DNA of 64,000 nucleotides, taken from assembly GCF_023349185.1 (NCBI RefSeq), contig NZ_JAKIKY010000008.1, positions 1 to 64,000 on the forward strand, written 5' to 3'. Positions 55,029 through 64,000 of this stretch are shown piece by piece. Source of the stretch: Shewanella aquimarina. Its GTDB lineage: Bacteria > Pseudomonadota > Gammaproteobacteria > Enterobacterales > Shewanellaceae. Position 1 is the first letter of the stretch; every line of letters begins with the position of its first letter. The notes beneath the pieces are model-generated. The model made no database searches. It was not told the origin of the DNA and was given only the letters and a program-made list of their open reading frames with translations. Made by a program: the position numbers and the translations under genes.

Positions 55029-55895
55029 TTAGACGAGCGAAAAATAGATGTCGGTGATCAGCTCATGCTCCGCCACTTCGGGGAAGAAGTTGTGGTACTC
55101 GAAGTAGAGGGGAAAATCCCTCAGCTCCTCGCCGCTCTCGGGTAACCAGTCGCGGTAGAACTGATAGATCTTATCGTCCATCTGATCGTGTGATCCCTGG
55201 TGGCGGATCACGGCGCAGCGACCGCCGGGGATCGTCTTGGTGATCACCCCAAAGTCATTGGCCTTGACCTCAGACGCTACCGAGCCACAGATGTCGAAGC
55301 GAAACGCCTCGGGCTCGACCGTGTTGGGGTCGTTAAAGGGCACCCCTAGTGTCAGACTGCTGGCCACAGGGGATTCGTTGCTCTGCTTACGCCAGCTGAT
55401 AAATTGTTGAATCGAGTCGTTCAGTGAGGCCGGGCTGCCCAGGTGCTCCAGCACCGCGACCTTGATATCGTCTCTTTGCGTGAGTTTAATTTGCACAGTT
55501 TCTCTCCTTGTATAGTTCACCTTGGCATATTCCTGACTCCATTGCTCCCATTGCGGGGTCAACCTGAACTGGGATGGTGTCTGGGCAAATATCTGCTTGA
55601 AGGCACGCGAGAAGGATTCGCCGTTCTCAAACCCGGCGTCGAGGGCGATGTCGGTGATCTTGAGCTCGGGGTGAAACACCAATCGGTACGAGGCCCGCTT
55701 CAGCCTGAGCAGGCTGATGTATCTACCTAAGGTTATGCCGGTATACACCTGAAACTGGCGATGAAAATGATACTTGGAGAAGTGCGCCTTCTGACTGAGT
55801 TGTTCCAGCGTCAGGGGCTGGTCCAGATGTTTGGCAATATAGTCGCATACCGTCTGTATGCGTTGACTGTAGGCCTGGTGCGCTGCTCGGTTCAT
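55029..55895 (-). CDS. AraC-family regulator with GyrI-like effector domain
   Basis: A 288-aa regulator. The two AraC HTH motifs are at the N-terminus (about residues 5-105: LTLEQLSQKAHFSKYHFHRQ and ITDIALDAGFENGESFSRAF). A GyrI-like/Bacterial transcription activator effector-binding domain (about 125-288) follows, with VAVLEHLGSPASL and IPGGRCAVIRHQG. Such proteins (Rob/SoxS-related) respond to small hydrophobic ligands. I use the ATG at 55895, preceded by AAGGG at 6 nt, over the ATG at 55901. Not linked to a target gene. Confidence 0.88.
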   Translation of the reverse strand: MNRAAHQAYSQRIQTVCDYIAKHLDQPLTLEQLSQKAHFSKYHFHRQFQVYTGITLGRYISLLRLKRASYRLVFHPELKITDIALDAGFENGESFSRAFKQIFAQTPSQFRLTPQWEQWSQEYAKVNYTRRETVQIKLTQRDDIKVAVLEHLGSPASLNDSIQQFISWRKQSNESPVASSLTLGVPFNDPNTVEPEAFRFDICGSVASEVKANDFGVITKTIPGGRCAVIRHQGSHDQMDDKIYQFYRDWLPESGEELRDFPLYFEYHNFFPEVAEHELITDIYFSLV

Positions 55896-55990
55896 ATACA
55901 TCCCTTTTCAAGTGAGAGGCCATTGTGCGACGAGACGGTCGGCTTTACCTGACTCATATTGCTCAATTGAAGATGGCTGAGCGGACCGTC

Positions 55991-56425
55991 TTAGAAGCCT
56001 CTGCGCTTCCAGAAGTTGGCCACCTGGCTCTCCTCGTCATTAAGGTGCACATGAAAGGTTTTCTCGGCAACCACCTTGTCGCCCAGTGAGAGGGTCATGC
56101 GCCACTTGCCCACCTTATCATGCTCGGGGGCCCAGATGGTGTCACCCAGATAGAACTTCCAGTCGTTAGACTCGACGAACAGCTCACCCTCGAAGGGCGG
56201 ACGAATATTGCCCTGCTGATCGGGAATGTGGGGATGATAGATGCAGTAGCTTAGCTTGCGATTCTTGGCCTTGCGGATGCGGGCGATAAAACCAAATTCT
56301 ATGTCAATCTCTGCAGGCACATGGACTGTGGCCTTGAGAAATTTGGGCAGATCTGGGCTCTCTTCATCCCAACGGCTGAAGAGTCCCGCCTGCAGTATGG
56401 TGACGTCGGCTTTGAGCTTAGACAA
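55991..56425 (-). CDS. DUF3859-like conserved protein
   Basis: A 144-aa cytoplasmic protein without signal or membrane segment. It begins MSKLKADVTILQAGLFSRWDEE and is rich in beta-strand patterns (IDIEFGFIARIRKAKNRKL, YHPHIPDQQGNIRPPFEG, WKFYLGDTIWAPEHDKVG). I assign DUF3859 from recollection of the ILQAGxFS start and the neighbourhood; its function is unknown. It lies 19 nt downstream of the DUF971 gene, in the same direction, so the pair is probably one operon behind hslVU. Confidence 0.55.
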   Translation of the reverse strand: MSKLKADVTILQAGLFSRWDEESPDLPKFLKATVHVPAEIDIEFGFIARIRKAKNRKLSYCIYHPHIPDQQGNIRPPFEGELFVESNDWKFYLGDTIWAPEHDKVGKWRMTLSLGDKVVAEKTFHVHLNDEESQVANFWKRRGF

Positions 56426-56444
56426 AGTAGGCTGGCCTTATGGC

Positions 56445-56840
56445 CTAGGTGTGATACTTCACGGCCATGTCGATCAGCGGCTCGCGGCTGGCCTTAGCGG
56501 CGCGCAGCCTGGCCAGATAGTTCTCCCATAACTCCACCTGATTGGTAGCTAAGTCATAGAGCACCTTCCAGGAGTAGAGACCCGTGTCATGGCCGTCATC
56601 GAACACCAGCTTGACCGCATAGTTGCCCACGGGGGTGATGGCGTTGATATTGACGTTCTTCTTGTGAGTCACCAGCACTGGGTTGCCGTGACCATGCACC
56701 TCGGCCGAGGGGGAGTAGACCCTTAAGAGTTCACAGCTGAGGGTATATTGCTGGCCGTTATCGAAACTGACTTCCAGCTGACGCGACTTACGTTTGAGTT
56801 TGAGTCCTGTGACCTTGGGGGTATCGCTTTGAGGAGTCAT
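56445..56840 (-). CDS. DUF971 / gamma-butyrobetaine hydroxylase-like domain protein
   Basis: A 131-aa member of the small DUF971 family, homologous to the N-terminal zinc-associated domain of gamma-butyrobetaine hydroxylase. Seen are QLEVSFDNGQQYTLSCELLRVYSPSAEV, the GNYAVKLVFDDGHDTGLYSW core and a short C-terminal helix. In proteobacteria the gene commonly follows hslU, as here, and a related domain is linked to Fe-S or carrier assembly. Its own role is unknown. A terminator separates it from hslU. Confidence 0.85.
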   Translation of the reverse strand: MTPQSDTPKVTGLKLKRKSRQLEVSFDNGQQYTLSCELLRVYSPSAEVHGHGNPVLVTHKKNVNINAITPVGNYAVKLVFDDGHDTGLYSWKVLYDLATNQVELWENYLARLRAAKASREPLIDMAVKYHT

Positions 56841-56870
56841 GGCTTTGCCTTTTGGGAACGCTTGGGTGTT

Positions 56871-56905
56871 AAAAAAAGAGGGCCCGCAGGGGAACTGACG
56901 GGCCC
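56871..56905 (-). terminator. Terminator of hslVU
   Basis: GGGCCCG-caggggaactga-CGGGCCC is followed on the minus strand by TCTTTTTTT, 8 bp beyond the hslU stop. Confidence 0.85.
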
Positions 56906-56912
56906 TTTAAGT

Positions 56913-58238
56913 TTACAGGATGAAGCGGCTGAGGTCTTCGTCCTGTACCAAGTTGTCCAGGTGAGCGTTGACATAGTCGGCATCGATCACTGTGGTGCTG
57001 CCCGATTTGTCCGAGGCCTCGAAGGAGAGGTCTTCCATCAGACGCTCCATCACGGTATGCAGACGGCGGGCGCCAATGTTTTCGGTGCGTTCGTTCACCT
57101 GCCAGGCGGCCTGGGCGATGCGCTCGATACCCGACTCGCTGAACTCTACCTTAACGCCTTCGGTCGCCATCAGCGCCATATATTGCTCTGTGAGCGATGC
57201 ATGGGGCTCGGTGAGGATGCGTTTAAAGTCGTTGGCCGAAAGGGCTTCCAGCTCGACACGGATCGGCAGACGACCCTGCAGCTCAGGAATCAGATCCGAT
57301 GGCTTGGACATCTGGAAGGCACCCGAGGCGATAAACAGGATATGGTCTGTCTTGACCATGCCGTGTTTGGTGTTCACCGTGCAGCCTTCTACCAGTGGCA
57401 GCAGGTCGCGCTGAACCCCTTCGCGGGAGACGTCTGGGCCCGAGGTGTCGCCACGCTTACAGATCTTATCAATTTCGTCTAAGAACACTATGCCGTGCTG
57501 CTCAACCAGTTCGATAGCCTGTTCCTTAAGATCGTCAGGGTTTACCAGCTTGGCAGCTTCCTCTTCGATCAACAGCTTGTAGGCTTCCTTGATGGTCATC
57601 TTGCGGCGCTTGCTGGCGCCGGGGCCCATGTTTTGGAACATGCTCTGTAGTTGGTTGGTCATCTCCTCCATGCCGGGAGGTGACATGATCTCTATGCCCA
57701 CCTGAGGCGCGGCGATATCGATTTCGATCTCTTTATCATCCAGCTGGCCTTCGCGCAGTTTCTTACGAAATACCTGGCGAGTGCCTGAATCATCTTTTTG
57801 CTCGCTGTCCCAGTCTTCCTTCGGCTTAGGCAGCAGGGCGTCGAGAATGCGCTCTTCGGCGGCTTCCTCGGCTCTGAATTTACACTTGGCCATCTGCTCT
57901 TCACGGGTCAGCTTAACGGCGGCGTCGGTGAGGTCACGGATGATCTGCTCGACCTCCTTACCCACGTAACCGACTTCGGTAAACTTAGTGGCCTCGACCT
58001 TGATGAAGGGCGCCTTGGCCAGCTTGGCCAGACGGCGGGCGATCTCGGTTTTACCTACACCCGTTGGGCCTATCATCAGAATGTTTTTTGGGGTGACTTC
58101 TTGGCGCAGCGCGGCGTCAAGCTGCATACGGCGCCAGCGGTTGCGCAGGGCGATAGCGACCGAACGCTTGGCATTTTGCTGGCCTATGATGTGGCTGTCC
58201 AGCTCGTGAACAATCTCGCGTGGAGTCATCTCAGACAT
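56913..58238 (-). CDS. hslU: ATP-dependent protease ATPase subunit HslU
   Basis: A 441-aa AAA+ unfoldase that feeds HslV. Walker [18 protein letters not shown], the pore motif GYVGKE, a long inserted I-domain (about 110-230) and Walker [13 protein letters not shown] are clear. The C-terminus ends DLSRFIL, the canonical HslV-docking tail. Length 443 in E. coli. 55 nt downstream of hslV, so co-transcribed. Confidence 0.98.
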   Translation of the reverse strand: MSEMTPREIVHELDSHIIGQQNAKRSVAIALRNRWRRMQLDAALRQEVTPKNILMIGPTGVGKTEIARRLAKLAKAPFIKVEATKFTEVGYVGKEVEQIIRDLTDAAVKLTREEQMAKCKFRAEEAAEERILDALLPKPKEDWDSEQKDDSGTRQVFRKKLREGQLDDKEIEIDIAAPQVGIEIMSPPGMEEMTNQLQSMFQNMGPGASKRRKMTIKEAYKLLIEEEAAKLVNPDDLKEQAIELVEQHGIVFLDEIDKICKRGDTSGPDVSREGVQRDLLPLVEGCTVNTKHGMVKTDHILFIASGAFQMSKPSDLIPELQGRLPIRVELEALSANDFKRILTEPHASLTEQYMALMATEGVKVEFSESGIERIAQAAWQVNERTENIGARRLHTVMERLMEDLSFEASDKSGSTTVIDADYVNAHLDNLVQDEDLSRFIL

Positions 58239-58293
58239 AAGTATCCCTTAATGCTTGGGTGCATATATTTGTTAACAATGAGCGGACTCAGTG

Positions 58294-58818
58294 TTAGTAA
58301 TTCAGTTCTTCTATCGTCTTGAATTGGTTGGTGAATACACAGATGTCACCGGCAATGGTCAAAGACTTTTCGGCGATCTCTTTGGCACTGAGATCGGTAT
58401 TTTCCAGTAGCGCAGTTGCGGCTGCCTGGGCAAAGTTACCGCCCGATCCTATGGCGATCAGGTCATTTTCTGGCTGTACCACATCGCCGTTACCTGTGAT
58501 GATCAGGCTGCACTCGGTATCGGCCACCGCCAACAGGGCCTCGAGCTTGCGCAGGACCTTGTCGGAGCGCCAGTCTTTAGCCATCTCGACCGCGGCGCGC
58601 ATCAGATGTCCTTGATGCATCTCTAACTTGGCCTCGAAGCGTTCGAACAGGGTAAAGGCATCTGCGGTGCCGCCGGCAAAGCCCGCAAGGACCTTATTGT
58701 GATATAGGCGGCGAACCTTTTTAGCGTTTCCTTTCATCACTGTATTTCCCAGTGATACCTGGCCGTCTCCGGCAATAACAACCTGATTGTTGCGACGTAC
58801 TGAAACGATTGTGGTCAC
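58294..58818 (-). CDS. hslV: ATP-dependent protease peptidase subunit HslV
   Basis: A 174-aa proteasome-beta-like peptidase. After Met removal the N-terminal Thr ([19 protein letters not shown]) is the nucleophile; [15 protein letters not shown] is also conserved. The start is a GTG at 58818, preceded by AGAGGAAA at 6-7 nt, as needed to expose the Thr. The open frame to 58902 would bury the catalytic Thr and is rejected. Confidence 0.97.
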   Translation of the reverse strand: MTTIVSVRRNNQVVIAGDGQVSLGNTVMKGNAKKVRRLYHNKVLAGFAGGTADAFTLFERFEAKLEMHQGHLMRAAVEMAKDWRSDKVLRKLEALLAVADTECSLIITGNGDVVQPENDLIAIGSGGNFAQAAATALLENTDLSAKEIAEKSLTIAGDICVFTNQFKTIEELNY

Positions 58819-59412
58819 GGTATTTCCTCTTCTCAAGCCGACGAGTAGGAAACTCATCGGTGGACAATAGCTTAGATATGGGGATGGCATTTCGTTTTTC
58901 AAGGGAGATCAGCCATAGGTTTACCCATGCAATCCGCGAAAAGCCGAGTTTTGTGCCTCTTAGGTGGAAAAGCCTTTTATTTTTATCGCCTTATTCATTT
59001 GAGTATGACACCGAGGATAATACTAAAGAGGGGGTATTCCTGGGCAAAACTAGCCGCTTGGTGGCGGGCTTTCATACCTTAGCCGGATGAAGGGGGAGGG
59101 GCTTGTCCGCATACTTTTGCCTGCCAGCAAAGGCTGGCGCTTGTTTCTAAGCCGCTTGTTTCAAACATGGGGATGAAAGGAAAACGGTTCGCGGTGTAGG
59201 GGTCGACTGGCCAGAGGTTGCACGGTGACGCTTGTCGGGATCTTCTCAGGATGCGCCAACATCTCAGTGATGGGCGATGAAGATTCGACATCTGGTAATC
59301 GCAGTTTCATGTTACTGCTGAGACTTGCATAGGATGCACCACCAGACTTGGTGTGCTTGGGGGCCGCTTTAGCTGAGCGCCCGACAGACAAATTTAGTAA
59401 AGGATATTACTC
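58819..59412. other. Long intergenic region between hslV and the curlin-repeat gene
   Basis: 594 bp with no convincing gene. It must carry the divergent hslV promoter (left; heat-shock regulated in relatives) and the promoter for the curlin-like gene (right). A small stem CACCA-ccagact-TGGTG lies near 59338. I saw no recognisable sigma-32 or CsgD site that I could support. AAAGGAT (59398) is the Shine-Dalgarno of the curlin gene, about 9 nt before its ATG. Confidence 0.4.
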
Positions 59413-61107
59413 ATGACAAAGCTACTTCCACTGGCCGCCGCCATTGCGATGACAATTGGTACCGCCCACGCTGCAGACAGCACGGCGACAACCTCACAGA
59501 ATGGTTCAGGCAACCTAGCCACCACAGTGCAGACAGGGACTAACCATACCGCGACGATTAACACAGCCCTGGGTTTCGACAGCTCGGCCAACATAGACCA
59601 AGCCGGTGATGCACAAACCGCTACCATCAACCAGGTTGGCGGCGTGGCTAACTCGAGCGCCATGGTGACTCAGTCTGTATCGTCAAACAATGCCACCATC
59701 AACCAGGAGCATATGGATAACACCCATGCGACTGTGACCCAGGCCGGTGAGAGTAACAACGCCGATGTGAACCAGCTGCATGTTGACGATTCTCAGGCGA
59801 TCGTTCAGCAGCAGGGTAACACCAACAACGCCAACATCAGACAATATGGTTTCGGTATCCATAATCCGGCAGGTTCGACCATACTGCAGACAGGTAACAA
59901 CAATAGCGCGACTTCAGATCAAGATACCTCTACCGATGCCCTGTCGACAGTGGTGCAAACCGGCGCAGATAACATCGCCAACGTAAACCAGATGAACGGT
60001 GCCGAGCGCTCGGTGGTTGCCATCAATCAGATCACTAATAGCTCTCTGGCCACCGCGACTCAGGACGGCTCTGCCGATTCGAGCATCACCATTAACCAGA
60101 TTAACGGTTCTATCGGCACAGCCGATGTCACTCAAAGCAACGGCAGCGGCAACATGGCGAGCGTGACTCAGGATGACAACAGCCTAAATGCGATTGCAAG
60201 CGTGTCGCAAACCGGCAGCTCTAACCAGGTCAGCACGCTACAGCAGCACGCAATCAACACCAGCCTGAGCGTGATGCAAGAGGGTGCGTCTAACATCGCC
60301 TCTGTTAATCAAGAGCATGTGAATGACAGCGTCGCGACCGTGAATGTGACCGGTGACTCTAACACCAGCACTGTACGTCAGTATGGCTTTGGTTTCCATG
60401 AACCGGCATCGGCTACCGTAACGACTGTGGGTAACCTCAACAATGCCAACATCAACCAAGATACCTCCTACATGGCGCAGGCGACCGTGGACCAGGCAGG
60501 TAACGGTAACATCGCCTTGGTGAGCCAGCTTAATGAGTCAGACAACGCTAACGTCTTTGTCGCTCAGATCGATGGTAGCGAGTCGGGTAACGTTGTCGTG
60601 GCGCAGAACCAAGCTGCAGACTCTACCGCGACTGTGATGCAGTCTGCCGTTAACGGTTCGGCGGTATTTGTGGCCCAGGGCCCAGGTAGCCAACTGAATG
60701 CCGACGTGAATCAGACTGGCAGTATTGGCGGTATGGTAAACGTGAACCAAGATGGCGTTGACCAAGCCGCAGTGGTGAGCCAGAGCGGTACGGATAACAT
60801 GGCCGATGTTTACCAGACGGCTTCGCTTAACCGCGCGAACGTGACGCAGATGGGCGACTTTGGTGCGGCCGATATCGATCAGACCGGTGCCGACAACGAA
60901 GCTTGGGTAAACCAGAGTGGTGGTGAGTACAATGACGCCGTGTTGCTGCAACAAGGCGATGAAAACTACGCCATGATCGAGCAATCAGGCTTGGGCCAGG
61001 ATGGCGCGCATAACCTGGCGACCATCAACCAGCTGGGCATGAACGATAGCGCTTCTATCATGCAGGCCGGTGGTTTCGGTAACACGGCGACCATCACCCA
61101 GAACTAA
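59413..61107 (+). CDS. Large curlin-repeat (functional amyloid-like) secreted protein
   Basis: A 564-aa exported protein made almost wholly of curlin-type repeats. Signal peptide cleaves after A20 (GTAHA|ADS). More than twenty repeats with the pattern N-x-A-x-[IV]-x-Q-x-G run from about residue 34 to the last residue, e.g. NHTATINTALG, NIASVNQEH, NLATINQLG and NTATITQN. A longer internal duplication is visible: residues around 95-195 and 274-374 align with the shared landmark RQYGFG (143-148 and 322-327, offset 179). No csgB, csgD, csgE, csgF or csgG is nearby. The N/Q/S/T/G/A-rich composition and the terminal repeat resemble CsgA/CsgB and FapC-like amyloids. Role inferred as extracellular fibre or matrix. 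Confidence 0.85.
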   Translation: MTKLLPLAAAIAMTIGTAHAADSTATTSQNGSGNLATTVQTGTNHTATINTALGFDSSANIDQAGDAQTATINQVGGVANSSAMVTQSVSSNNATINQEHMDNTHATVTQAGESNNADVNQLHVDDSQAIVQQQGNTNNANIRQYGFGIHNPAGSTILQTGNNNSATSDQDTSTDALSTVVQTGADNIANVNQMNGAERSVVAINQITNSSLATATQDGSADSSITINQINGSIGTADVTQSNGSGNMASVTQDDNSLNAIASVSQTGSSNQVSTLQQHAINTSLSVMQEGASNIASVNQEHVNDSVATVNVTGDSNTSTVRQYGFGFHEPASATVTTVGNLNNANINQDTSYMAQATVDQAGNGNIALVSQLNESDNANVFVAQIDGSESGNVVVAQNQAADSTATVMQSAVNGSAVFVAQGPGSQLNADVNQTGSIGGMVNVNQDGVDQAAVVSQSGTDNMADVYQTASLNRANVTQMGDFGAADIDQTGADNEAWVNQSGGEYNDAVLLQQGDENYAMIEQSGLGQDGAHNLATINQLGMNDSASIMQAGGFGNTATITQN

Positions 61108-61125
61108 GCGATTAACGCAGACAAC

Positions 61126-61153
61126 AAAAAGCCAGCATCATGCTGGCTTTTTT
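61126..61153 (+). terminator. Terminator of the curlin-repeat gene
   Basis: AAAAGCCAGCAT-c-ATGCTGGCTTTTTT, 18 bp past the stop. Confidence 0.9.
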
Positions 61154-61167
61154 ATTGCCTCAAACAT

Positions 61168-61190
61168 AAAAAAACGGGCCTTGGCCCGTC
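61168..61190 (-). terminator. Terminator of ftsN
   Basis: ACGGGCC-tt-GGCCCGT with a T-run on the minus strand (complement of the A-run at 61168-61174), just past the ftsN stop. Confidence 0.8.
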
Positions 61191-61205
61191 TTTAGTCTGC
61201 TGAGG

Positions 61206-61784
61206 TTAACTGCCTTCCCAGAACCAGATCTGACAGCCGTTGAGGCCGCCGCGTTGCAGGATATGGCGATGCTTCTCGGCGAGGCGTTTACGCTCGTAGG
61301 GGCCTAAGACCACCTTGTACCAGATACCGCTACTGCCGCTGACTTTACGCACCTGAGCCTCTAGGCCCTGAAAGGCGATAACCGCCTTCATCTCGTTAGC
61401 CTGAGCCTCTTTCCTGAAGGAGCCACACTGCATCTGATAGGGGCGGGTCGGCGTAGTATTTTCGGGAATATCCACCTCGACCTGCTTGTTTTCAAGTTCC
61501 TCTTGGTAGGTCCACTCTTCCTTCGGCTTTGGCGGCAGCGCATTAGGGTCCTTCTTGACCACCTTAGGCTTAACCGTTTGTACCTCGGGCTGAGTCTCTA
61601 CCTTGTCGGCGCTGTCGTTGATGCTCCACAGGAAGTAGCCGAAACCGCCCACCAATCCTAAGGTCACCAGTGAGAGCACGAAGGGGAAGCGTCTCGGCGC
61701 TGGTGCCGACTTACGTCGGCCACCGGTGCTCTTCTTGCGTCCTTTCGAGGCAGGTCTTCTGTTGGCGTAATCGCGATTGCTCAT
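61206..61784 (-). CDS. ftsN: Cell division protein FtsN (SPOR domain)
   Basis: A 192-aa bitopic inner-membrane divisome protein. An N-terminal basic cytoplasmic tail (ANRRPASKGRKK) precedes one membrane helix (about residues 34-52), a Pro/Lys-rich periplasmic linker, and the C-terminal SPOR domain (about 113-190, YQMQCGSFRKEAQANEMKA and WYKVVLGPYERKRLAEKH) that binds denuded glycan. It is shorter than E. coli FtsN (319 aa), mostly in the linker. Between argS and hslV, in keeping with the priA-ftsN-hslVU order of relatives. Confidence 0.88.
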   Translation of the reverse strand: MSNRDYANRRPASKGRKKSTGGRRKSAPAPRRFPFVLSLVTLGLVGGFGYFLWSINDSADKVETQPEVQTVKPKVVKKDPNALPPKPKEEWTYQEELENKQVEVDIPENTTPTRPYQMQCGSFRKEAQANEMKAVIAFQGLEAQVRKVSGSSGIWYKVVLGPYERKRLAEKHRHILQRGGLNGCQIWFWEGS

Positions 61785-61798
61785 CCTAGCGCCCTATA

Positions 61799-63544
61799 CT
61801 ACATGCGTTCTAAGGTTTCGATACCCAGTAGATCCAGACCCTGCTTAAGAGTCTTAGCGGTCAGCTGTGCCAGCAGTAGACGGCTCTTCTTCTCATCTTC
61901 GCTATCGGCCGCCAGTACAGGACAGGCCTCGTAGAAGCTTGAGAAGGCGCCAGCCAGTTCGAACAGGTAACCACACAGGGCGTGAGGCTGACCCTTGGCC
62001 ACCATGCGGCCTAGCACCTCGGCAAACTGGGCCAGCTTGTTGCCCAGCTCCTTCTCCTTGTCGTGTTCCAGCTTGATGCTGGCGCCAGTCAGGTCGACGT
62101 CGGCCGCACGCTTGAAGATGCCTGCAACACGCGTGTAGGCGTAGAGCAGGTAAGGCGCCGTGTTGCCCTCGAAGCTCAGCATCTGCTCGAAGCTGAAGAT
62201 GTAATCGCTGGCGCGGTTCTTCGACAGGTCGGCATATTTCACCGAGGCGATACCGACCACCTTGGCGATCTTGGCCAGCTCCTCTTCATCCATATCGGGG
62301 TTCTTGCTGCGTACCAGTTCCAGCGCACGGGTCTCGGCCTCGCTCAGTAGGTCAACCAGCTTCACCACGCCGCCTGAGCGGGTCTTGAATGGGCGACCGT
62401 CTTCGCCGTTCATGGTGCCAAAGCCCATGTGTTCCAGGCTCATCTCTGGACGGACGAAATTAGCGGTGCGAGCCAGGCTGAACACCTGTTGGAAGTGCAG
62501 CGCCTGACGCAGGTCGACGAAGTACAGGGCGCGGTCGGCCTTGAGCACGTTTGAGCGGTAGCGCATCGCCGCCAGATCGCTGGTGGCATACAGGAAGCCG
62601 CCGTCGGCCTTCTGGATGATCACAGGCAGTGGCTCACCCTCTTTGGTTTGGAACTCATCCTGGAACACCACCTTGGCACCGTTACTTTCAGACAGCAGGC
62701 CCTGGGCATCCAGATCCTTGACCACCTGCTCGAGGTCGTCGTTGTAGGCGCTCTCGCCACGCACATCGGCGCGGGTCAGGCTGACGCCCAGACGCTCATA
62801 AACCTCGTGGCAATGGCTCAGCGAGATATCGTTAAATTCACGCCACAGCTTGTTGCAGTATTCGTCGCCCGATTGCAACTCGACCACTAGCTGACGGGCG
62901 CGGGTGGCAAACTCTTCCGATTCGTCGAAACGAACCTTGGCGGCGCGATAAAAGCTTTCGAGATCCGCCAGCTCAACCTGGGCTTGCTCACCTTGCTGAG
63001 CGCGGAGCTCTTCCATGTAGGCCAGCAGCATGCCGAACTGGGTGCCCCAGTCGCCGACGTGGTTCTGACGGATCACCTTGTGACCCTGGAATTCCAGGGC
63101 GCGTACCACGGCGTCACCGATAATGGTCGAGCGTAGGTGACCTACGTGCATCTCTTTGGCTAGGTTAGGCGACGAGTAGTCGACCACCACAGTCTGTGGC
63201 GCTGGCAAGCTGACACCCAGATGATCGTCGTTCAGGGCGGCCATCAGTTGGTTGGTCAGGGCGTTCTCATCGATAAAGAAGTTGATGAAACCAGGGCCGG
63301 CGATCTCCACCTTAGCCACCTGGCTATCTTGCGGCAGGCTATCGATTATCAGTTGCGCGACCTCACGAGGATTCTTGCGCGCCACCTTGGTCAGCATCAT
63401 GGCCAGGTTGGTGGCAAAATCACCGTGGGTTTTGTCTTTGGTTCGGTCTACCTGAATGCGAGCCTCAAAATCCGCAGGGATGATCGCCTGCTGTTTTAGG
63501 GTTTGAATGGCTTGTTCGAGCAAAGATTGAATATGTGATTTCAT
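61799..63544 (-). CDS. argS: Arginyl-tRNA synthetase
   Basis: A 581-aa class I synthetase. The HIGH motif appears as [13 protein letters not shown], preceded by [11 protein letters not shown]; the KMSKS region is replaced by the usual ArgRS sequence [11 protein letters not shown]. The N-terminal additional domain (about 1-110) recognises the tRNA D-loop; the C-terminal DALR domain ends LGIETLERM. Length 577 in E. coli. 14 nt upstream of ftsN. Confidence 0.97.
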   Translation of the reverse strand: MKSHIQSLLEQAIQTLKQQAIIPADFEARIQVDRTKDKTHGDFATNLAMMLTKVARKNPREVAQLIIDSLPQDSQVAKVEIAGPGFINFFIDENALTNQLMAALNDDHLGVSLPAPQTVVVDYSSPNLAKEMHVGHLRSTIIGDAVVRALEFQGHKVIRQNHVGDWGTQFGMLLAYMEELRAQQGEQAQVELADLESFYRAAKVRFDESEEFATRARQLVVELQSGDEYCNKLWREFNDISLSHCHEVYERLGVSLTRADVRGESAYNDDLEQVVKDLDAQGLLSESNGAKVVFQDEFQTKEGEPLPVIIQKADGGFLYATSDLAAMRYRSNVLKADRALYFVDLRQALHFQQVFSLARTANFVRPEMSLEHMGFGTMNGEDGRPFKTRSGGVVKLVDLLSEAETRALELVRSKNPDMDEEELAKIAKVVGIASVKYADLSKNRASDYIFSFEQMLSFEGNTAPYLLYAYTRVAGIFKRAADVDLTGASIKLEHDKEKELGNKLAQFAEVLGRMVAKGQPHALCGYLFELAGAFSSFYEACPVLAADSEDEKKSRLLLAQLTAKTLKQGLDLLGIETLERM

Positions 63545-63666
63545 TGGCGTTTAATCGACAGTTGCTAAATAAAAAGATTCAGGGATAACCGCGTATTTTA
63601 GCCGCTTGTGGTGGCCAATTGCTATCCTCTGGTCGGATTTTTATGAGCTATTTTTGCATTTTTTGA

Positions 63667-64000
63667 TCACAAGAGATCCTGCGGGTCGCGATCTAGGCTC
63701 CAGCGGCATCGCTTGGCCAGGGGTAGGGCTTCGATCTGCGGCAGCGCCTGTTCGAATGCCTGCTGCAACAGGCCGCGGGTCTTGGTCTGGAACATCAGCT
63801 GACGGCGGAACTTGCCGGCCTTTCTGTCCATGGGCGCGGGCATGGGGCCTATGATCTCACACTGCTCGTCTTGCGGCAGTAACTGGGCAACCTGGGCCAG
63901 GAAGGCGTCGGCGTCCTCTGCCTTGTGGGCCTCGGCGCGCAGCAGCAACATGTGCCAGGCCGGCGGCAACAGGGCCTGTTTACGCTCCTCTAGCTGGCCG
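63667..64000 (-). CDS. priA: Primosomal protein N' (PriA), C-terminal part, cut by window edge
   Basis: The frame is open to the right edge; the last 111 residues are visible. The sequence ends in the PriA C-terminal domain with PPAWHMLLLRAEA, the stretch IIGPMPAPMDRKAGKFRRQL and WSLDRDPQDLL, all typical of the helicase's last domain. PriA restarts collapsed replication forks. The helicase core and zinc site lie outside the window. Confidence 0.93.
   Translation of the reverse strand, partial: GQLEERKQALLPPAWHMLLLRAEAHKAEDADAFLAQVAQLLPQDEQCEIIGPMPAPMDRKAGKFRRQLMFQTKTRGLLQQAFEQALPQIEALPLAKRCRWSLDRDPQDLL

Noticed and set aside
59413-61107. CRISPR-like or tandem DNA repeat array
   Set aside because: The periodicity is at protein level (curlin repeats) with divergent codons; there are no conserved DNA repeats with unique spacers.

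Overview
The window reads as chromosomal DNA of a Shewanella species (Gammaproteobacteria). The basis is gene content and order: a BpfA/LapA-type adhesin beside hemYXDC, divergent cyaA, cyaY-lptM-lysA-dapF-DUF484-xerC, dusB-fis, a Wolinella-type quinol:fumarate reductase, rho-trxA-rhlB-gppA, an octahaem sulfite reductase (sir) locus and hslVU-ftsN-argS-priA. No phage, CRISPR array or complete insertion sequence was seen. The only mobile-like DNA is a MITE-like palindromic element beside a tRNA-Ser.

Layout. 1-5.9 kb (minus): the 5' part of a giant surface adhesin with a candidate LapG cleavage site, then hemY-hemX-hemD-hemC. 5.9-14.4 kb (mostly plus): cyaA, with cyaY convergent, then the lptM-lysA-dapF-DUF484-xerC-HAD operon and a HupE-like membrane protein. 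14.5-17.8 kb (minus): the Fe-S repair protein Ric, dusB-fis and prmA. 18.2-23.7 kb (plus): two tandem dihaem cytochrome b subunits, frdA, frdB and a LysR regulator. 23.7-28 kb: rho, trxA, rhlB and a short Ppx/GppA phosphatase. 28-34.5 kb: a 992-aa TonB-dependent receptor, a periplasmic thioredoxin, a MazG-like pyrophosphohydrolase and an NhaC-type antiporter.

34.6-49 kb is the most distinctive part, a complete sulfite-respiration locus. On the minus strand are three dedicated haem-lyase genes (CcmF-, CcmH- and TlpA/CcmG-like). Divergently, on the plus strand, lie the octaheme terminal reductase SirA with seven CXXCH sites and one CX15CH site, a periplasmic rhodanese, an FKBP isomerase with a Met/His tail, a TPR protein, the SirC/SirD quinol dehydrogenase pair, and NosL-, NosD-, NosF- and NosY-like proteins without nosZ. 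A ToxR/CadC-like membrane regulator follows. Inferred working model: quinol to SirD to SirC to SirA reduces sulfite to sulfide in the periplasm. The special lyase attaches the atypical haem, and the Nos-like module supplies or protects the copper expected at the SirA active-site haem.

49-64 kb holds fre, ubiD, an aromatic-rich secreted protein, a short second signal peptidase I, yjjG, a pilin-like protein, tRNA-Ser(UGA) followed by decayed copies of its own 3' end and terminator, the MITE-like element, an AraC/GyrI regulator, two small conserved proteins, hslU-hslV, an orphan 564-aa curlin-repeat protein, ftsN, argS and the 3' end of priA.

All functional calls come from reading the sequence against remembered family features; no database search was run. 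CRP sites and operators are pattern matches. Start codons were chosen from Shine-Dalgarno spacing and family N-termini, and alternatives are noted.
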